The notes: a model not told the origin generated them from the letters alone. A stretch of 17,285 nt of DNA from CAYGTK01 sp964352775 (GCA_964352775.1 CAYGTK010000073.1:1-17285); one strand, 5' to 3'; positions 1-7,410 are shown, counted from the stretch's first letter. A program made the numbers and translations.

Positions 1-1211
1 GCTATATTTTCCGCAAAGTGCAACATGGAAAGAAAGATAACAGGAGGTAGTGCCCATTTACCAGAAAATACAGCACCTAACCATCGCTCCCATAATAAGG
101 CTGATCCAATAGCTAGCACCAATACCACCAGTACATAAGCGCGAAGAGGTACACGAAAGAAGGAGTAGCCTGAGACGCTTTCATAAAGAAATCCAAGAAG
201 ATCATTCTCTCCAAATCTAGTAGAAGCGAAGATGCCAAGCAGTAAAACAACTACTAACCAGATCTTCTTCTTAACCACGAGACTATTTGCCAGCAAAGCG
301 GCAATACCACTTATGAATAGCATCCACCCAACAAAAGCACTCCTTCGGGTAAACGACCACCAAGGCAATTCTTCCTGACTAGGCAGCTCTCTATTTCCAT
401 ACATCCAGTTAGCGGGCAACCATTGTGTCCAATGTTCGGGTCGTAAGCTGGTGTAGTCTAGTGGTAAAAAGGCTGGGGCTGCGCTGCTAGTGTCATCAGT
501 AGGTATTTGCCAATAGTAGAGAATAAAAGGTAAGGCTAATAATACCGCGCTCAATATCGGGAATGCTATTTGGGTAAGGTGTTTCTTTTTAGCAATACTC
601 ATCGCAGTAGTCAATATTGCTACAGGTAAGAAGATAAGAAACACATATAACGAGCTATACAGAGAGAAGGCCAGAGCTAACCAACCTTTATAAAGATCGG
701 ATACTGAACGGGTGGTTTGGTAGCCGAATAACCAATAGAGCGAAAGAATGGCAGGGTAAAGACTTAACGCCACACTAGTATCAATATTTGCGAAATGAAA
801 ATTGCAAAAAGCAAAGAGAAAGCCTGCTAACCATCGGTATGCCTTTATCGAAACAAAATGACTACTCAAATAATAAACCGCCGTAGCATTGGCTGAAAAC
901 AAGAAGACCAACACCCCATAGTAAGCCCATAGATCGCCAGCACCAACTAACCGCAGACTATTGAAGAGCAGCGCATTTACTAAAGAGAATTCCCCATAAC
1001 TATAGATATGCTCAGCAGGGAATAAAGCTGAAGCACTTAAGCCCCCCGTTAATAGTGTGCCAATATCATTCCCAAAGCTGCGCCAAAGCGATAGCCAGAG
1101 GTAGGTATCACAATTGCCAGGCACCACTCCTTTCAATGGGTAGACCAAAAATAGTACTCCGAATACTAGTGCATATAATGCTATACTCAAATAGTCATTC
1201 CGCCTAGTCAT
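1..1211 (-). CDS. Polytopic membrane protein, GT-C glycosyltransferase-like (C-terminus outside window)
   Basis: An open frame starts at the ATG at 1211-1209 and runs without a stop to the window edge, giving 403 visible codons. The protein is very hydrophobic with many membrane segments. Near the N-terminus a short loop with an acidic residue (GNCDTYL, D35) follows the first membrane segment, as in GT-C-fold transferases and YfhO-like proteins. Around residues 350-358 the motif FFRVPLRAY resembles the fRxPxR loop seen in such large membrane proteins. By family analogy it could transfer a sugar from a lipid-linked donor on the outer face of the inner membrane; this is inference, and no catalytic residue is proven. 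Its start codon overlaps the end of the upstream carboxylase-like gene by 8 nt (ATGACTAG), so the two are probably co-transcribed and translationally coupled. The real length is unknown. Confidence 0.75.
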   Translation of the reverse strand, partial: MTRRNDYLSIALYALVFGVLFLVYPLKGVVPGNCDTYLWLSLWRSFGNDIGTLLTGGLSASALFPAEHIYSYGEFSLVNALLFNSLRLVGAGDLWAYYGVLVFLFSANATAVYYLSSHFVSIKAYRWLAGFLFAFCNFHFANIDTSVALSLYPAILSLYWLFGYQTTRSVSDLYKGWLALAFSLYSSLYVFLIFLPVAILTTAMSIAKKKHLTQIAFPILSAVLLALPFILYYWQIPTDDTSSAAPAFLPLDYTSLRPEHWTQWLPANWMYGNRELPSQEELPWWSFTRRSAFVGWMLFISGIAALLANSLVVKKKIWLVVVLLLGIFASTRFGENDLLGFLYESVSGYSFFRVPLRAYVLVVLVLAIGSALLWERWLGAVFSGKWALPPVIFLSMLHFAENI

Positions 1212-2148
1212 ACTTTGGTGGATATAATGGGAGTAACCAGTCGCTGTGACTAAATGGACTACTACGAACTATGATCAAGTTTTTGGTTGGTACTAGTAAT
1301 CTTTGAACTGGCCTACCATTCAATCCTACCCAGAAATGGCAGAACACCTCAATACTCTGCACTCCTTGTTTGCGAGCTTCGCGCCCAAGATGGCCCGCAA
1401 ATTGTGGTATAATATCAGGGTATACTCCCATCATCTCTATCTGATGTGGTTCTAAGAATTTCGCTACGCCGATCTTTATTTTTTGATCGTATACCACATC
1501 ATTTACATAGAAGCTGAAATTGTATCGCTTAGCACTAGGAATCATCCGCCAACTAAATCGAGTACCTTCTTCCGTCCAAAGTACCTCGCCCGGTATGGCT
1601 AAATGCCGGAATGGCACTACCAATTGAATAATGAAGTAAACGGAGATAGCAGCAATAGTAAAATAGCTTAGACTTTTCTGTTTTGTAGGTATTTGCTTAG
1701 CAGTAGCAAATGGCAAGAACAAGACCGTAGTTGCTAGCATCAGTATCGGGAATATGCCAATGTTATGCATGAACAGGTTAGAGCCATGAAAAAACACTAG
1801 AAGCCCAATAGCCAACCATCGCGTACGTTTCCAAAGAAGAAGAGGTATGATAAGCAGATCGAACATAACACCGCCATAGCTGAAAAAATAGGCGGCTGCT
1901 TCACTCGTCAAGAACTCATTTCCTGGATAACTATCTCCTAGTATACTCCTCATAGGTTCGCCAGTAAACCAATCACCATTCAGCTTGGCTAATCCCCCAT
2001 AGAAATAAACTATGAATATCTGTAGCTGAAAAACAGAAAGCTTCCAGCGAGAGATAACCGTATCCTTACTATCCTTTTGCCAAAGCCGCTTAATAGTGTA
2101 CCCTTTATCTGACCCCACTACTAGAAAGAGCAAAGCAAGTAGTAGCAT
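1204..2148 (-). CDS. C-terminal part of the carboxylase-like HTTM protein (after the internal stop)
   Basis: This is the longest uninterrupted piece of the broken HTTM gene, 314 codons from the first ATG after the stop. It holds the lysine matching the GGCX active-site base (K55 here, in GGLAKLNGDW), further membrane segments, and the whole lumenal-type C-terminal region. The 24 codons between the TAA and this ATG contain no ATG, GTG or TTG, yet encode conserved family sequence including the NNH motif. A protein started here would therefore lack that motif and the first membrane segments. I see no ribosome binding site that would mark this ATG as a true start. It is probably a fragment and not an independent gene. 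Confidence 0.6.
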   Translation of the reverse strand: MLLLALLFLVVGSDKGYTIKRLWQKDSKDTVISRWKLSVFQLQIFIVYFYGGLAKLNGDWFTGEPMRSILGDSYPGNEFLTSEAAAYFFSYGGVMFDLLIIPLLLWKRTRWLAIGLLVFFHGSNLFMHNIGIFPILMLATTVLFLPFATAKQIPTKQKSLSYFTIAAISVYFIIQLVVPFRHLAIPGEVLWTEEGTRFSWRMIPSAKRYNFSFYVNDVVYDQKIKIGVAKFLEPHQIEMMGVYPDIIPQFAGHLGREARKQGVQSIEVFCHFWVGLNGRPVQRLLVPTKNLIIVRSSPFSHSDWLLPLYPPKYD

Positions 2149-2220
2149 TAAGTAATAGTGGTTATTGTAAATGGACTTTTCTAGAAAGAAGATGTACCCC
2201 CAGCATAGAAATAATACTGC

Positions 2221-2505
2221 TTAACTTAAGCGTACAACCAGACCTAAAGCTATCAATAACGATGCTATAGCTATTTCGATCAGCATAGCATAAAGCTGGT
2301 CTTCCGTTGGGCGAACTAACCATTCAAAAAAGGGATAAGGGAATAGTAGTTGGGGTTTTACAAAGTATTGCTCCACAAAACCCGACGTCATTTTAGAGCA
2401 GCAGAAGTACACCATTATTAAACCATAACCTATCCGAAAGATGGATAAAGGTTTGGCACTTATCGACTCACTCAACCATTCAACTATTCCTCTTTTTTGC
2501 ATCAT
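2221..2505 (-). CDS. N-terminal part of the carboxylase-like HTTM protein (before the internal stop)
   Basis: This is a 94-residue piece ending at the TAA at 2223-2221. It has the start typical of HTTM proteins: a short cytoplasmic stretch, then SIFRIGYGLIMVYFCC, a loop with YFVKPQLLFPYPFFEWL, and a second membrane segment (LYAMLIEIAIASLLIALGLV). Its ATG overlaps the stop of the UbiA-like gene in an ATGA, which fixes the start and implies coupling. Alone it lacks every catalytic residue known in the family. Confidence 0.65.
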   Translation of the reverse strand: MMQKRGIVEWLSESISAKPLSIFRIGYGLIMVYFCCSKMTSGFVEQYFVKPQLLFPYPFFEWLVRPTEDQLYAMLIEIAIASLLIALGLVVRLS

Positions 2506-4067
2506 GGGAACAGTTCAGGTTTCAATTGAATATCATTAGTCGCCCAGTAAGCTACTAGGCCAAAAATGGTTGCCAAGTATAAGAAGAATACCCACTTCTC
2601 TTGATAGTTCTTTCGGATGATGACCAAGAACTGAGCAATGGCTAAAGCGATTGTTGGCCAAAGCAACCAAGGGTCTATCTGCCATTTACGCTGTATTAAC
2701 CAATAAGCATAGCCATATGCCAGCGCAATAGTAGCGCCAATAATAATCTTAGCTAATGGCAAACCTAACAGAACTGGAAGTGTAGGAATACCCGCGGCCT
2801 TGTCTCCGTCATAGTCTTTCAGGTCGATGAAATTTGCACCCAAAGTGAACATCACGATGAAGTGAAGTAGAAACGACTTGGGAAAACCTGTAACATCGCC
2901 TGTGATGAAATAATAGCCCAGCATTACGAAGATGACCGAATTTAAAGCAATGAACGCTTTAGAGAGTATCGGCACCCGTTTTAAGCGTAATGGCGGCATG
3001 CTATAGATATAGTAATTACCAATGAAGAGTAGCACCAGAAATAGTGTGGTTACATTAACTGCGGCAGCTAGTAACATCGCTATAACCAAAAAAGGAGTTT
3101 CTAAAGCCTTGTAAGTGTCTCGATCGATCGCATCTGTCACCAATGGCCTATTTGTGTTTGATACACTATCAATAGCTAGGTCAGTCACATTGTTAGTGAT
3201 GATGGAATACAGAATAGCGAATACGATGGAACAGAGTATCAAGCCATACTGAAAGTAATGCTCGGGCAACCAGGTAAACTCATCAACGTAGCCAAACGCA
3301 TATACCGAACCGAATACGACCATTAGTAAATAGTGAAGCACCCGAAGAGGACGAATATCACGCACAAAATTCATGAAAACAGACCCACTATGCAGAGCAG
3401 CCAGTAACAAACCTTGCCCAACAATAAGCATGATAAAATAATAAGGAAACAACCATTCCGAATAAGCATAGCCCAACTTGATGCTAAAAGCCGCGAATAG
3501 CCACGTGAGTATATAGGGGGCGATTCCGTATAAAAAGAAAATGGAGTACATGGCTACCACTAAGATCAAGCTGCGCCACCACTGCTTGCGTTTGAACCAA
3601 CTGTAAATAGCGGACCCTGTGAGCACTAAAGCTATCTCCAGCTTAATACCGGGTGACACCCCATTGTTACGATACTCCCCAAAGTAGGTAAAGTATCGTT
3701 CCAACAAGTCACCATGAGCACCCGGCAGGATGTATGACATATGGAAGCCTTTACCACCTGTTATTAGTAGATCGGCTATTGGTGGTAGCAGAAGTATGGT
3801 AAAACTAGGTACCATTAACTTGAATAAGTTCGGGATCGGCAGCTTCAATACCTGCCTAAAGAGCAAGACAAATGATAAGAGGATGGCAAGGTAAAACAAG
3901 GTATAATGCAACAAAGTGACCATATCTATCTGACGAATGCCTTGATGTAAAGACATCAGCTCCAAAAAATTACGGAGAAGGGTAATGAACAAAAAGGTCA
4001 ACAGGTAGTGACTTAAGGGAAGATCGGCTGTTTCGAGACTCCTAATGGCCTGTCGGATACGCTGCAT
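2502..4067 (-). CDS. UbiA-superfamily prenyltransferase with long N-terminal membrane extension
   Basis: A 521-residue integral membrane protein. The C-terminal half is a UbiA-type prenyltransferase with both Mg/diphosphate-binding aspartate motifs. The first is N292-N293-xx-D296-xxx-D300 followed by NTNRPLV (304-310); the second is D415-xx-D418-x-D420-x-D422 in DLKDYDGDKAAGIPTLP. Typical UbiA proteins are near 300 residues. This one carries about 230-280 extra N-terminal residues with several membrane segments and a soluble-looking loop near 104-142 (GGKGFHMSYILPG, NNGVSPGIK). Relatives attach polyprenyl chains to quinone head groups, heme, chlorophyll or lipid acceptors; the substrate here cannot be read from sequence. 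It is first in the operon and overlaps the carboxylase-like gene by 4 nt. A menaquinone/vitamin K-related product would fit that neighbour, but this is inference. Confidence 0.88.
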   Translation of the reverse strand: MQRIRQAIRSLETADLPLSHYLLTFLFITLLRNFLELMSLHQGIRQIDMVTLLHYTLFYLAILLSFVLLFRQVLKLPIPNLFKLMVPSFTILLLPPIADLLITGGKGFHMSYILPGAHGDLLERYFTYFGEYRNNGVSPGIKLEIALVLTGSAIYSWFKRKQWWRSLILVVAMYSIFFLYGIAPYILTWLFAAFSIKLGYAYSEWLFPYYFIMLIVGQGLLLAALHSGSVFMNFVRDIRPLRVLHYLLMVVFGSVYAFGYVDEFTWLPEHYFQYGLILCSIVFAILYSIITNNVTDLAIDSVSNTNRPLVTDAIDRDTYKALETPFLVIAMLLAAAVNVTTLFLVLLFIGNYYIYSMPPLRLKRVPILSKAFIALNSVIFVMLGYYFITGDVTGFPKSFLLHFIVMFTLGANFIDLKDYDGDKAAGIPTLPVLLGLPLAKIIIGATIALAYGYAYWLIQRKWQIDPWLLWPTIALAIAQFLVIIRKNYQEKWVFFLYLATIFGLVAYWATNDIQLKPELFP

Positions 4068-4168
4068 TGTCCTATTTGAATACTTTTACACGGCAAAAAT
4101 TATGAAATATATCAGCGCCGCGCCCGCCAATTGCAATATATTTACGAACATACTCAAAAAACACAGCT
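4068..4168. promoter_or_regulatory. Divergent intergenic region with weak promoter-like boxes
   Basis: These 101 bases separate the minus-strand membrane operon from the plus-strand lipoprotein gene, so both promoters should lie here. On the minus strand, TAATTTTTG (4102-4094) is close to the Bacteroidota -7 box TAnnTTTG but has one extra base. On the plus strand, TATATTTA (4137-4144) fits except for the last base. Neither has a convincing TTG about 20 nt upstream. A short GC-rich run (about 4115-4129) lies between them. Confidence 0.3.
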
Positions 4169-4588
4169 ATGAAAACGCTTCAATATTTCCTTACACTTAG
4201 TTTATTAGGTAGCCTACTGCTAACTAGTTGCGAAACAGCCAACAAGCAATTAGAAGCAGAGCTAGCTGGTAGTGATAAGATGACCATTATGTACTATAAG
4301 GATGGTGATGCAAGCAAACCTATCCGATCTTTCCAAGTAATGGCAGATACACCAGAAGATATTAAAATGACGATCAGTTATTTAACTAGTTCTAGTTCAG
4401 ATGCTATGGAATGCCCTAGCAATGGTATCATGCGTTTTTTCAAAGGTGAGGAGGAACTATTCTCTTCTGAGTTCAGCATTGATAACAACTGTGCTTCGTA
4501 CACCCAAAATGGTGAAACATTAACTATCAATAAGGCAGGGAAAGACTATTTAAATAAGTACTACGAAACTGCTAAAAAGCTCAATTAA
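4169..4588 (+). CDS. Small putative lipoprotein, unknown function
   Basis: A 139-residue protein with a clear lipoprotein signal: MKTLQYF, a hydrophobic run, and the lipobox LLTSC with the lipidated cysteine at residue 21. The mature part is about 119 residues, acidic and polar. It has two further cysteines (in DAMECPSNG and DNNCASY) that could form a disulfide, and a predicted beta-strand character (MTIMYYKDGD, MRFFKGEEELFSSEFSI). The residue after the lipidated Cys is Glu; retention versus surface export cannot be settled. I do not recognise a family. It is divergent from the membrane operon and converges on the PPC-like gene: the two TAA stops share the palindrome TTAA (4585-4588), so there is no room for a terminator between the coding regions. 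Confidence 0.8.
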   Translation: MKTLQYFLTLSLLGSLLLTSCETANKQLEAELAGSDKMTIMYYKDGDASKPIRSFQVMADTPEDIKMTISYLTSSSSDAMECPSNGIMRFFKGEEELFSSEFSIDNNCASYTQNGETLTINKAGKDYLNKYYETAKKLN

Positions 4589-5769
4589 GGCTGGGTAATA
4601 TTCAAGTCTCCCGTATCAGTAATGGTCAATAAACCACCATTATCTGAATCTATCTCTACTGTAAAGCTATTTGCAATTCCACCAGAAATAGTAGGCTGGG
4701 TCGGCGCCATATTAGTACCAGGAATAAATACTTGAGAATTAGTGTTAGGAAGTGCATTCCGATCCCAATTACAAGCATCAAACCAGTTAGTGCTATTTGA
4801 ACCTACCCATCTGTAGATATTACCCGTAGAAGGGTTATTTGAAATATCTAGTGTGTGGTCTCCATTTGAAGTACTAGCAAATCCATCAACCACCACATAG
4901 TAAATACCTGCGGGTAGAGTAGAAGGTGTAAATATTCTTGATGCAACTCCACAATCATCATCATTCTGTGCAAGTATTGTCCCACTAGAGTTCAATAGAT
5001 ACAAATAGGTATCGTAACTAGAACCACATGTGCTGATCACTAGATCCATAGGGCCATCCAAACGGATACGGTAGAATACATCCGTTCCAGCTCTAGCGCT
5101 ATTTTGGTTTGAATAATAGCACTTGTTAGAATTTAGGAAAGTATTACCATCACAGGGACGTATCTCACCTAGATCCAAAAAGGTATTTAGTGCATCACCA
5201 TTCGTATAATTCCAACGTGAGCGCCAGCTAGTTCCCCATGTACCATTACTACATTCACGTTCACTGAAGTTGGTCCAATCACAAAGCGCTGTACTCCTTA
5301 TATTATAGTTAAATATGGTGTTATCACAACAATTATCATCTTGATCAGAAATACAAGTCCAGCTACCATTACAACCATCACATTCGGTTGGACTATTCCC
5401 ACCACAAAAAGGGGCACATTCACCACTTTCATCTTCCCAAGCACGTAACCTGAGATAAACCTGACTTGCCGAAGTATTGGTCCTATTACTAATAGTACCA
5501 TTAATTAGTGTTGTTTGGTAAGGGTGCGGGTAATTGAAGAGTGCACCTGCATCAACATTGTAGAATGGTGATGCATCCCAACCGGTGTTTACATTGTCAC
5601 GGGAAAATACTTGGTACTTATCTTCTGATCCAAAAACTGCATCTAAGTATGTATCTCCGTAAAGACGAACTACTTGGGTTTCGTAATTAATATTCTGCGC
5701 TATTGCAGATTGTATTCCTGAACCTAAGAGTACAAAAGTAAAAAGCAGGTATGCCAGAATTCTTTTCAT
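4585..5769 (-). CDS. Secreted cysteine-rich protein with PPC-like domain and C-terminal W-NW module
   Basis: I choose the ATG at 5769 because it begins a good signal peptide (MKRILAYLLFTFVLLG, with predicted cleavage after SAIA), giving 394 residues. The frame also opens at 5811, where an ATG overlaps the stop of the upstream gene (ATGA); that would add 14 residues before the signal peptide. After the signal comes a beta-rich part, then a cysteine-rich stretch (11 Cys in residues 118-217, including one CC pair). A PPC-like beta-sandwich follows (about 228-313: DVFYRIRLDGPMDLVIS, YDTYLYLL, PAGIYYVVVDGF). The last part is a module of the WVGSNSTNWFDACNW / VFIPG type found in long Bacteroidota surface proteins. 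There is no T9SS sorting tail and the protein ends within or just after that module, so it may be truncated. No enzymatic function is visible. Confidence 0.78.
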   Translation of the reverse strand: MKRILAYLLFTFVLLGSGIQSAIAQNINYETQVVRLYGDTYLDAVFGSEDKYQVFSRDNVNTGWDASPFYNVDAGALFNYPHPYQTTLINGTISNRTNTSASQVYLRLRAWEDESGECAPFCGGNSPTECDGCNGSWTCISDQDDNCCDNTIFNYNIRSTALCDWTNFSERECSNGTWGTSWRSRWNYTNGDALNTFLDLGEIRPCDGNTFLNSNKCYYSNQNSARAGTDVFYRIRLDGPMDLVISTCGSSYDTYLYLLNSSGTILAQNDDDCGVASRIFTPSTLPAGIYYVVVDGFASTSNGDHTLDISNNPSTGNIYRWVGSNSTNWFDACNWDRNALPNTNSQVFIPGTNMAPTQPTISGGIANSFTVEIDSDNGGLLTITDTGDLNITQP

Positions 5770-5807
5770 GGTAGCTGAATTATAGCTAGTTGATGGTAAT
5801 TGGGAGA

Positions 5808-6533
5808 TCATTCGTTTGTTGTTGCATCTTGAGATTGTTCCATACCTTCCTCGAAGAACATCTTTCTATCGTATTCATCAGGTATACGCAACATCATATT
5901 AGTGGTGTATTCCTCCTTAGAAAAGTTTGCCGGTAACACAAGGTCAACATCGTAAATAGACTTCACTTCTTTTCCACTGTAGGTATAAGTCCAGTTCATC
6001 ATTCGCAACTCATAGGTAAGTAGCTCACTATCCATATGCTCTGACATTATGATCAATGGCTGCCTGTCCGTTACGGGATAACTCATAAAGCGTGGTAGCT
6101 TATCACTACCCACAGCTTGACTCATGAAACGAACTAGATTCTTAAACTCTTCAGGGTAACTCTGCTTCCACTTAAGCTTAGCTTGCTGATAAGAAGCATA
6201 TGCAGCATCCATATCATCCATAGGTTTAAACTTAGGGAAATGAGCTGCTAACTGAGTAATGCCAGAAACACCTACATCTGGTATCAAAGTCACTTTTTCA
6301 GAAGGAAGTTTGACCTTGCTTTCATAAGCATCTTGAGTTTGCTTTACTAAAGCATCATACTCAGCTGGATATTTCTTTATCCATGCTTCCTTAGCTTCAG
6401 AGTATGCTTCAGAACTCATCCCCGTTGGGTCTGGTCTATGGGGAGCTACATTATCAACTTCCGATTGCCCCAAAGCAACTAATGAAAGAAATAATGCACA
6501 ACTAAATACTATCCAAAAAACGCCTTTGTTCAT
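5808..6533 (-). CDS. Exported protein with internal duplication, unknown function
   Basis: A 241-residue protein with an N-terminal signal peptide (VFWIVFSCALFLSLVALGQ, likely cleaved near residues 22-23). The SCAL cysteine is too early and badly placed for a standard lipobox. A 21-residue motif occurs twice, at 43-63 (AYSEAKEAWIKKYPAEYDALV without its ends) and 114-134 (SYQQAKLKWKQSYPEEF and on), with 9 of 21 identities: Y, AK, W, YP, E, LV. The C-terminal part is mixed and has an acidic tail. I recognise no catalytic motif. It lies upstream of the PPC-like gene on the same strand with an ATGA contact at 5808-5811 and downstream of the TPR gene, so these three may form one secreted-protein operon. 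Confidence 0.78.
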   Translation of the reverse strand: MNKGVFWIVFSCALFLSLVALGQSEVDNVAPHRPDPTGMSSEAYSEAKEAWIKKYPAEYDALVKQTQDAYESKVKLPSEKVTLIPDVGVSGITQLAAHFPKFKPMDDMDAAYASYQQAKLKWKQSYPEEFKNLVRFMSQAVGSDKLPRFMSYPVTDRQPLIIMSEHMDSELLTYELRMMNWTYTYSGKEVKSIYDVDLVLPANFSKEEYTTNMMLRIPDEYDRKMFFEEGMEQSQDATTNE

Positions 6534-6658
6534 GACTGGTTGAGAGTTTAGTTAAAGATAACAAAAAGGCATATTGTAGAATAGCCCTATGTTAACACTC
6601 ATTGGTTAATTCTCCGCTAGAAACTTCAAAGTAATACAAAACAACAATAATCGCAAGA

Positions 6659-7393
6659 TTACTTACCACTACTGTTCAATTGGGCCACTGCCTTTTGATT
6701 TTCTTTAGCCAATACAAAGTCAGGCATCAGCTCTAAAGCCTTATTAAAGTACAGTGTGGCTACTTCTAGCTGATTAAGATCTACAGCTATAACACCTAAC
6801 ATATTTACTGCAGCAGCTTCGTAAGGCACATTCTGAGCCTTATCAGCAGAAGCCGCTAGTATCACTGTATTCTTCTTACTCGGATGTTGTGTAATTTGCT
6901 TGAGCGTATTTTCACACTCCCCATAGCGTTTTAGGGCATACTGAAGGGTTGCTATCTGATATAGATGATCTATTTGGCTTTGTAGCTTAAATAACTTCTC
7001 GTAGTTGAATAATGAGGCTTTAAGGTTTCCCAGTTGCTTATGTGAAGCGGCAGCTACCTCTAGTACAGCTGTATTCTCAGCATCTGTAACTAATATCTTC
7101 TCCGCTAATTGAACAGCTTGAGAATAACCACCTTGGTTATAATACAAAATGGAAAGTGTATCCATCAAGTGAGGTTCATCTGGCCTTACAGCTAGCATAC
7201 CATAAACAGCTTGCTTAGCTAAACCTAGATCACCTATTGAAAGGGCTAGCTTGTAATTAGCACGCTGAACTTTATAATACTCATCCACAAAAGAAGCTGC
7301 AGAAGTTGGCTGCTGGTCCGTTCCCTTCTTCTGAGCTAAAACAGTAGTGAAAAGCAATGGAACAAGAATTGATGCGAGAAGTAGCTTTTTCAT
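6659..7393 (-). CDS. Exported TPR-repeat protein
   Basis: I take the ATG at 7393 because it starts a textbook signal peptide (MKKLLLASILVPLLFTTVLA, cleavage before Q21); upstream of it lies the terminator of the preceding gene. A longer in-frame start at 7441 would run through that terminator. The mature protein, about 224 residues, is helical with tetratricopeptide-like repeats at about 44-72, 77-107, 108-139, 143-170 and 191-225. The last is the clearest (MLGVIAVDLNQLEVATLYFNKAL). TPR arrays act as protein-binding scaffolds, so this is probably a periplasmic or outer-membrane-associated adaptor; the partner is unknown. The next gene downstream begins after a 125-base gap. Expression may depend on read-through of the terminator at 7411-7438 or on a promoter inside the preceding gene's end. 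Confidence 0.82.
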   Translation of the reverse strand: MKKLLLASILVPLLFTTVLAQKKGTDQQPTSAASFVDEYYKVQRANYKLALSIGDLGLAKQAVYGMLAVRPDEPHLMDTLSILYYNQGGYSQAVQLAEKILVTDAENTAVLEVAAASHKQLGNLKASLFNYEKLFKLQSQIDHLYQIATLQYALKRYGECENTLKQITQHPSKKNTVILAASADKAQNVPYEAAAVNMLGVIAVDLNQLEVATLYFNKALELMPDFVLAKENQKAVAQLNSSGK

Positions 7394-7410
7394 GAAATGA
7401 AGATAAAAGA

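Larger units (their letters stand above)
1204..2505 (-). pseudogene. Vitamin K-dependent gamma-carboxylase-like HTTM protein, interrupted by an in-frame TAA
   Basis: Read through one stop codon, this interval encodes a 433-residue homologue of vitamin K-dependent gamma-glutamyl carboxylase (GGCX, HTTM family). From the N-terminus there is a family-typical opening (KPLSIFRIGYGLIMVYF), the TAA at codon 95 (2223-2221), then YNNHYYL at 113-119, matching the WNNHSYL segment of GGCX that carries the functional His160. IVYFYGGLAKLNGDW follows, with K174 at the place of the GGCX catalytic base Lys218, then FHGSNLFMHNIGIF, RHLAIPGEVLWTEEG, FSWRM and a C-terminal FWVGLNGRPVQR segment, all collinear with GGCX from my memory of that sequence. 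No frameshift is needed: codons on both sides of the TAA are in one frame. The gene keeps a 4-nt overlap with the UbiA gene upstream and an 8-nt overlap downstream. It may be a recent nonsense mutation, a sequence error, or a recoded stop. The substrate is unknown. Confidence 0.85.

Noticed and set aside
2148..2223. Frameshift as the cause of the split HTTM gene
   Set aside because: Codon counting from the TAA (2223-2221) to the ATG at 2148 gives exactly 24 codons in the same frame; only the stop codon separates the halves.
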